64,000 nucleotides of DNA from Motacilla alba alba (taxonomy: Eukaryota > Chordata > Aves > Passeriformes > Motacillidae): contig NC_052031.1 of the NCBI RefSeq assembly GCF_015832195.1, positions 13,269,850-13,333,849 on the forward strand. The letters run 5' to 3'. The notes beneath the pieces are model-generated. The model was not told the origin of the DNA. It did not search any database and was given only the letters and a program-made list of their open reading frames with translations. Below, piece by piece: positions 62,112-64,000 of this stretch. The translations under genes and the position numbers were made by a program. Numbering within the stretch: the stretch's first letter is position 1; each line of letters begins with the position of its first letter.

Positions 62112-64000
62112 CTGGACAGAAAGAAGGTACAAGCCATTTTCCAGGCAAAATAACAATAAAAATACCCAAAGAGTTTTGTTAACATCACAAGCCACATAAG
62201 AGAAATAAATTCCATTCTGCTCCCTGCCGTTCCCATCTGGTTTCAATTTGCTGGAGAAGACTGAAGCCTGTATTCAAAAAACAGACTGAGTTGTAAACAT
62301 TAGCCTCTGCCAGGATTACTAGTAACTCATGAGGTTCCAGAGTTACCATGGAAAGGCAAGGGGAGGGTAGGAGAAAAAGGTCTGTGAAAAAGCAGGACTT
62401 GCTCTGTCATTAAGCTCATTTCATTGCATTGTTTTAATCCATGAAATGAGAAGTGTTTGATGCTCAGAAGACACACACTCGCAGAAAATCCAGTTCTAGT
62501 CATTTCTGTTGTTTTGCAGCATTGTGAAAACAGGGGAAAGTTGAGAAAAGTCAGAACAGACTGCCTAGGCCACTGGACACCCTTGTTTTATATGGCTTGT
62601 AATTATGGGCTGCATATTGTTGCCTAATTTATTTCTTGTCACGTTATCAGTAAAAGATCCCGCCTACGTTTCCTACAGGAATAGTTTTGTTAAATTGTGA
62701 GAAAACAATGAAACTACAGCTGAGAGTGTCTCATGGTAATATTTAATATGCCTTGAACAAGACTTTGCCCCATCTCTGCCTTTTCCTCAAGCCAATGGTT
62801 TCTTGTTAACTGTGCCCCTGACACAAGGCACTGATGTGCTTTGGAAATCCACTCACGTGGTTAAACAGTGAAAAAAGGAGAAGGGTGTTTCTGCAGCAGT
62901 GTGGGCAGAGATTTTCCATGATGTGAAACACAGTCCCCCCAGGACTCTATTTTGACTAATCTTAGGTCCACAGTCAGCCCCAACTCAAAAACTGAATACA
63001 AGAGTAGGAAGAAGTGATCTCCTTATTACGCACATCAGTCCTTTGTTCACAGCATAGTCACACAAATGATCAGCAGCTGGGGTGATGGAGCACTACACTG
63101 TGCTACCAGAACAGCCCATAGGACTAGTAAAGAGCAACTAAAGAGAACATCTCACGGCATGATTGCCTCTGGCATCCACAGCTGCCCCAGCATAACGCTT
63201 CCTAGTTCAGGCACATGAAGAAGCTGTGTTTCAAGGTTGAGTTGAACTCCAGTCACCTTGATGAACATGGCCCTACTGCTAATCACTCATTACTAAGCTA
63301 GGTTACTACCTAAGTAGTTACAGTCTTTTTTCCAACCACCTACCACAGGTCCATGACTCCTCCTCCAGCCCACAGGCCAAGCTGAAAACCCCATCAGCTG
63401 TCTCAGTGCTGTTTTTGGCTATCCCATGACTCCAGACTTCTGCACTGACTCCCTGATGACAGGTATCATTAGCCAACAGACATTAACTTTCAGCAGGTTC
63501 TCATGCAAGGTTTCCTGCTCTTTCACTATTTCTAAAAATGGCTCCCATCACCATAGGCACTTCCCTTACTCTTGGATTAGCTCACCACACTTTTTTTCTT
63601 GATATCATCTCACCTCACCAATTTCCCCAGCCCCTTTCCTCTAGCTTTCAGTTCCATCTTCCTAATTGGAAATCCCTAATTTCATCTTAATGCACTCCCT
63701 TTAGCCTTACTGTGTATTATATATATATATATCAATCTACCACTTGCATCCTGTTATTGATTCTTCAACACCACCAGAAAGCTATAACCATGTGCTTTTC
63801 TTCTTTCCTTTCTTCTCAGATGTTGGCACAGTTAGAAGTAACTACCAGTAATACATGCTCATGCACAGATTAGAGCAGCTCAGGGTGACCATTATATGAA
63901 AAAGTTACTCCAGTCTTCTAGATCTAGATAATGTTATTCTCAGCCTCCAAAGGACACATGCCAACAGGCTACATTATACCTAGCTAAGTCACATGTTTCA

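Larger units (their letters stand above)
58343..64000. other. unique DNA with candidate minus-strand exons
   Basis: Besides the segments listed here it holds a 10-bp hairpin at 60370-60392, a short (CA)n at 60177-60189 and an (AT)n at 63719-63732. Nothing is recognised from 62.2 kb to the end. Confidence 0.45.

Noticed and set aside
1..64000. tRNA, rRNA, CRISPR arrays, operons or bacterial ribosome binding sites
   Set aside because: None is visible, and the sequence is clearly from an animal nuclear genome.

Overview
This window looks like a piece of a bird nuclear chromosome, most likely a songbird. Every clearly recognisable interspersed repeat is a CR1 retroposon or a retroviral LTR. There are no Alu, B1, L1 or tRNA-type SINE sequences, the DNA is AT-rich, and no open reading frame belongs to a family I recognise. 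The songbird assignment is an inference from the style of the CR1 ends and the LTR (terminal TGTCRTGGTTTGA), not a database match.

Layout. 1-0.98 kb is unique sequence. 0.98-2.30 kb is a complete solo LTR on the minus strand with a 5-bp target duplication, sitting at the edge of a CR1 body (2.30-3.43 kb). A second, younger CR1 tail lies at 3.80-4.19 kb. 4.2-6.4 kb is unique DNA with two stretches that look like conserved regulatory DNA. 6.4-7.3 kb is a very old, decayed CR1. 7.3-35.5 kb is mostly unique, gene-poor DNA with CR1 fragments near 15.2, 17.8, 22.4, 27.4 and 29.1 kb. A CpG-dense block with a TATA box at 35.56-35.86 kb is the best promoter candidate. Two opposed CR1 ends follow at 36.4-36.9 kb. 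The rest, 37-64 kb, is unique sequence with one CR1 tail at 58.1 kb.

Genes. I found no gene I can name. Several short open segments are bounded by good splice signals. Three are on the minus strand at 60.7-62.1 kb and four on the plus strand at 24.3-32.3 kb. In each chain the proposed exons join in a consistent reading phase. A 208-base cysteine-rich segment at 45.3 kb also has strong acceptor and donor sites. In DNA of this size such segments arise by chance, so all are reported with low confidence. They may be exons of unrecognised genes or of non-coding transcripts. The window is best read as intergenic or intronic DNA carrying regulatory elements: four CTCF-like sites in a divergent layout, a cluster of TGACAG motifs at 10.1 kb and an octamer-bearing block at 5.7 kb.
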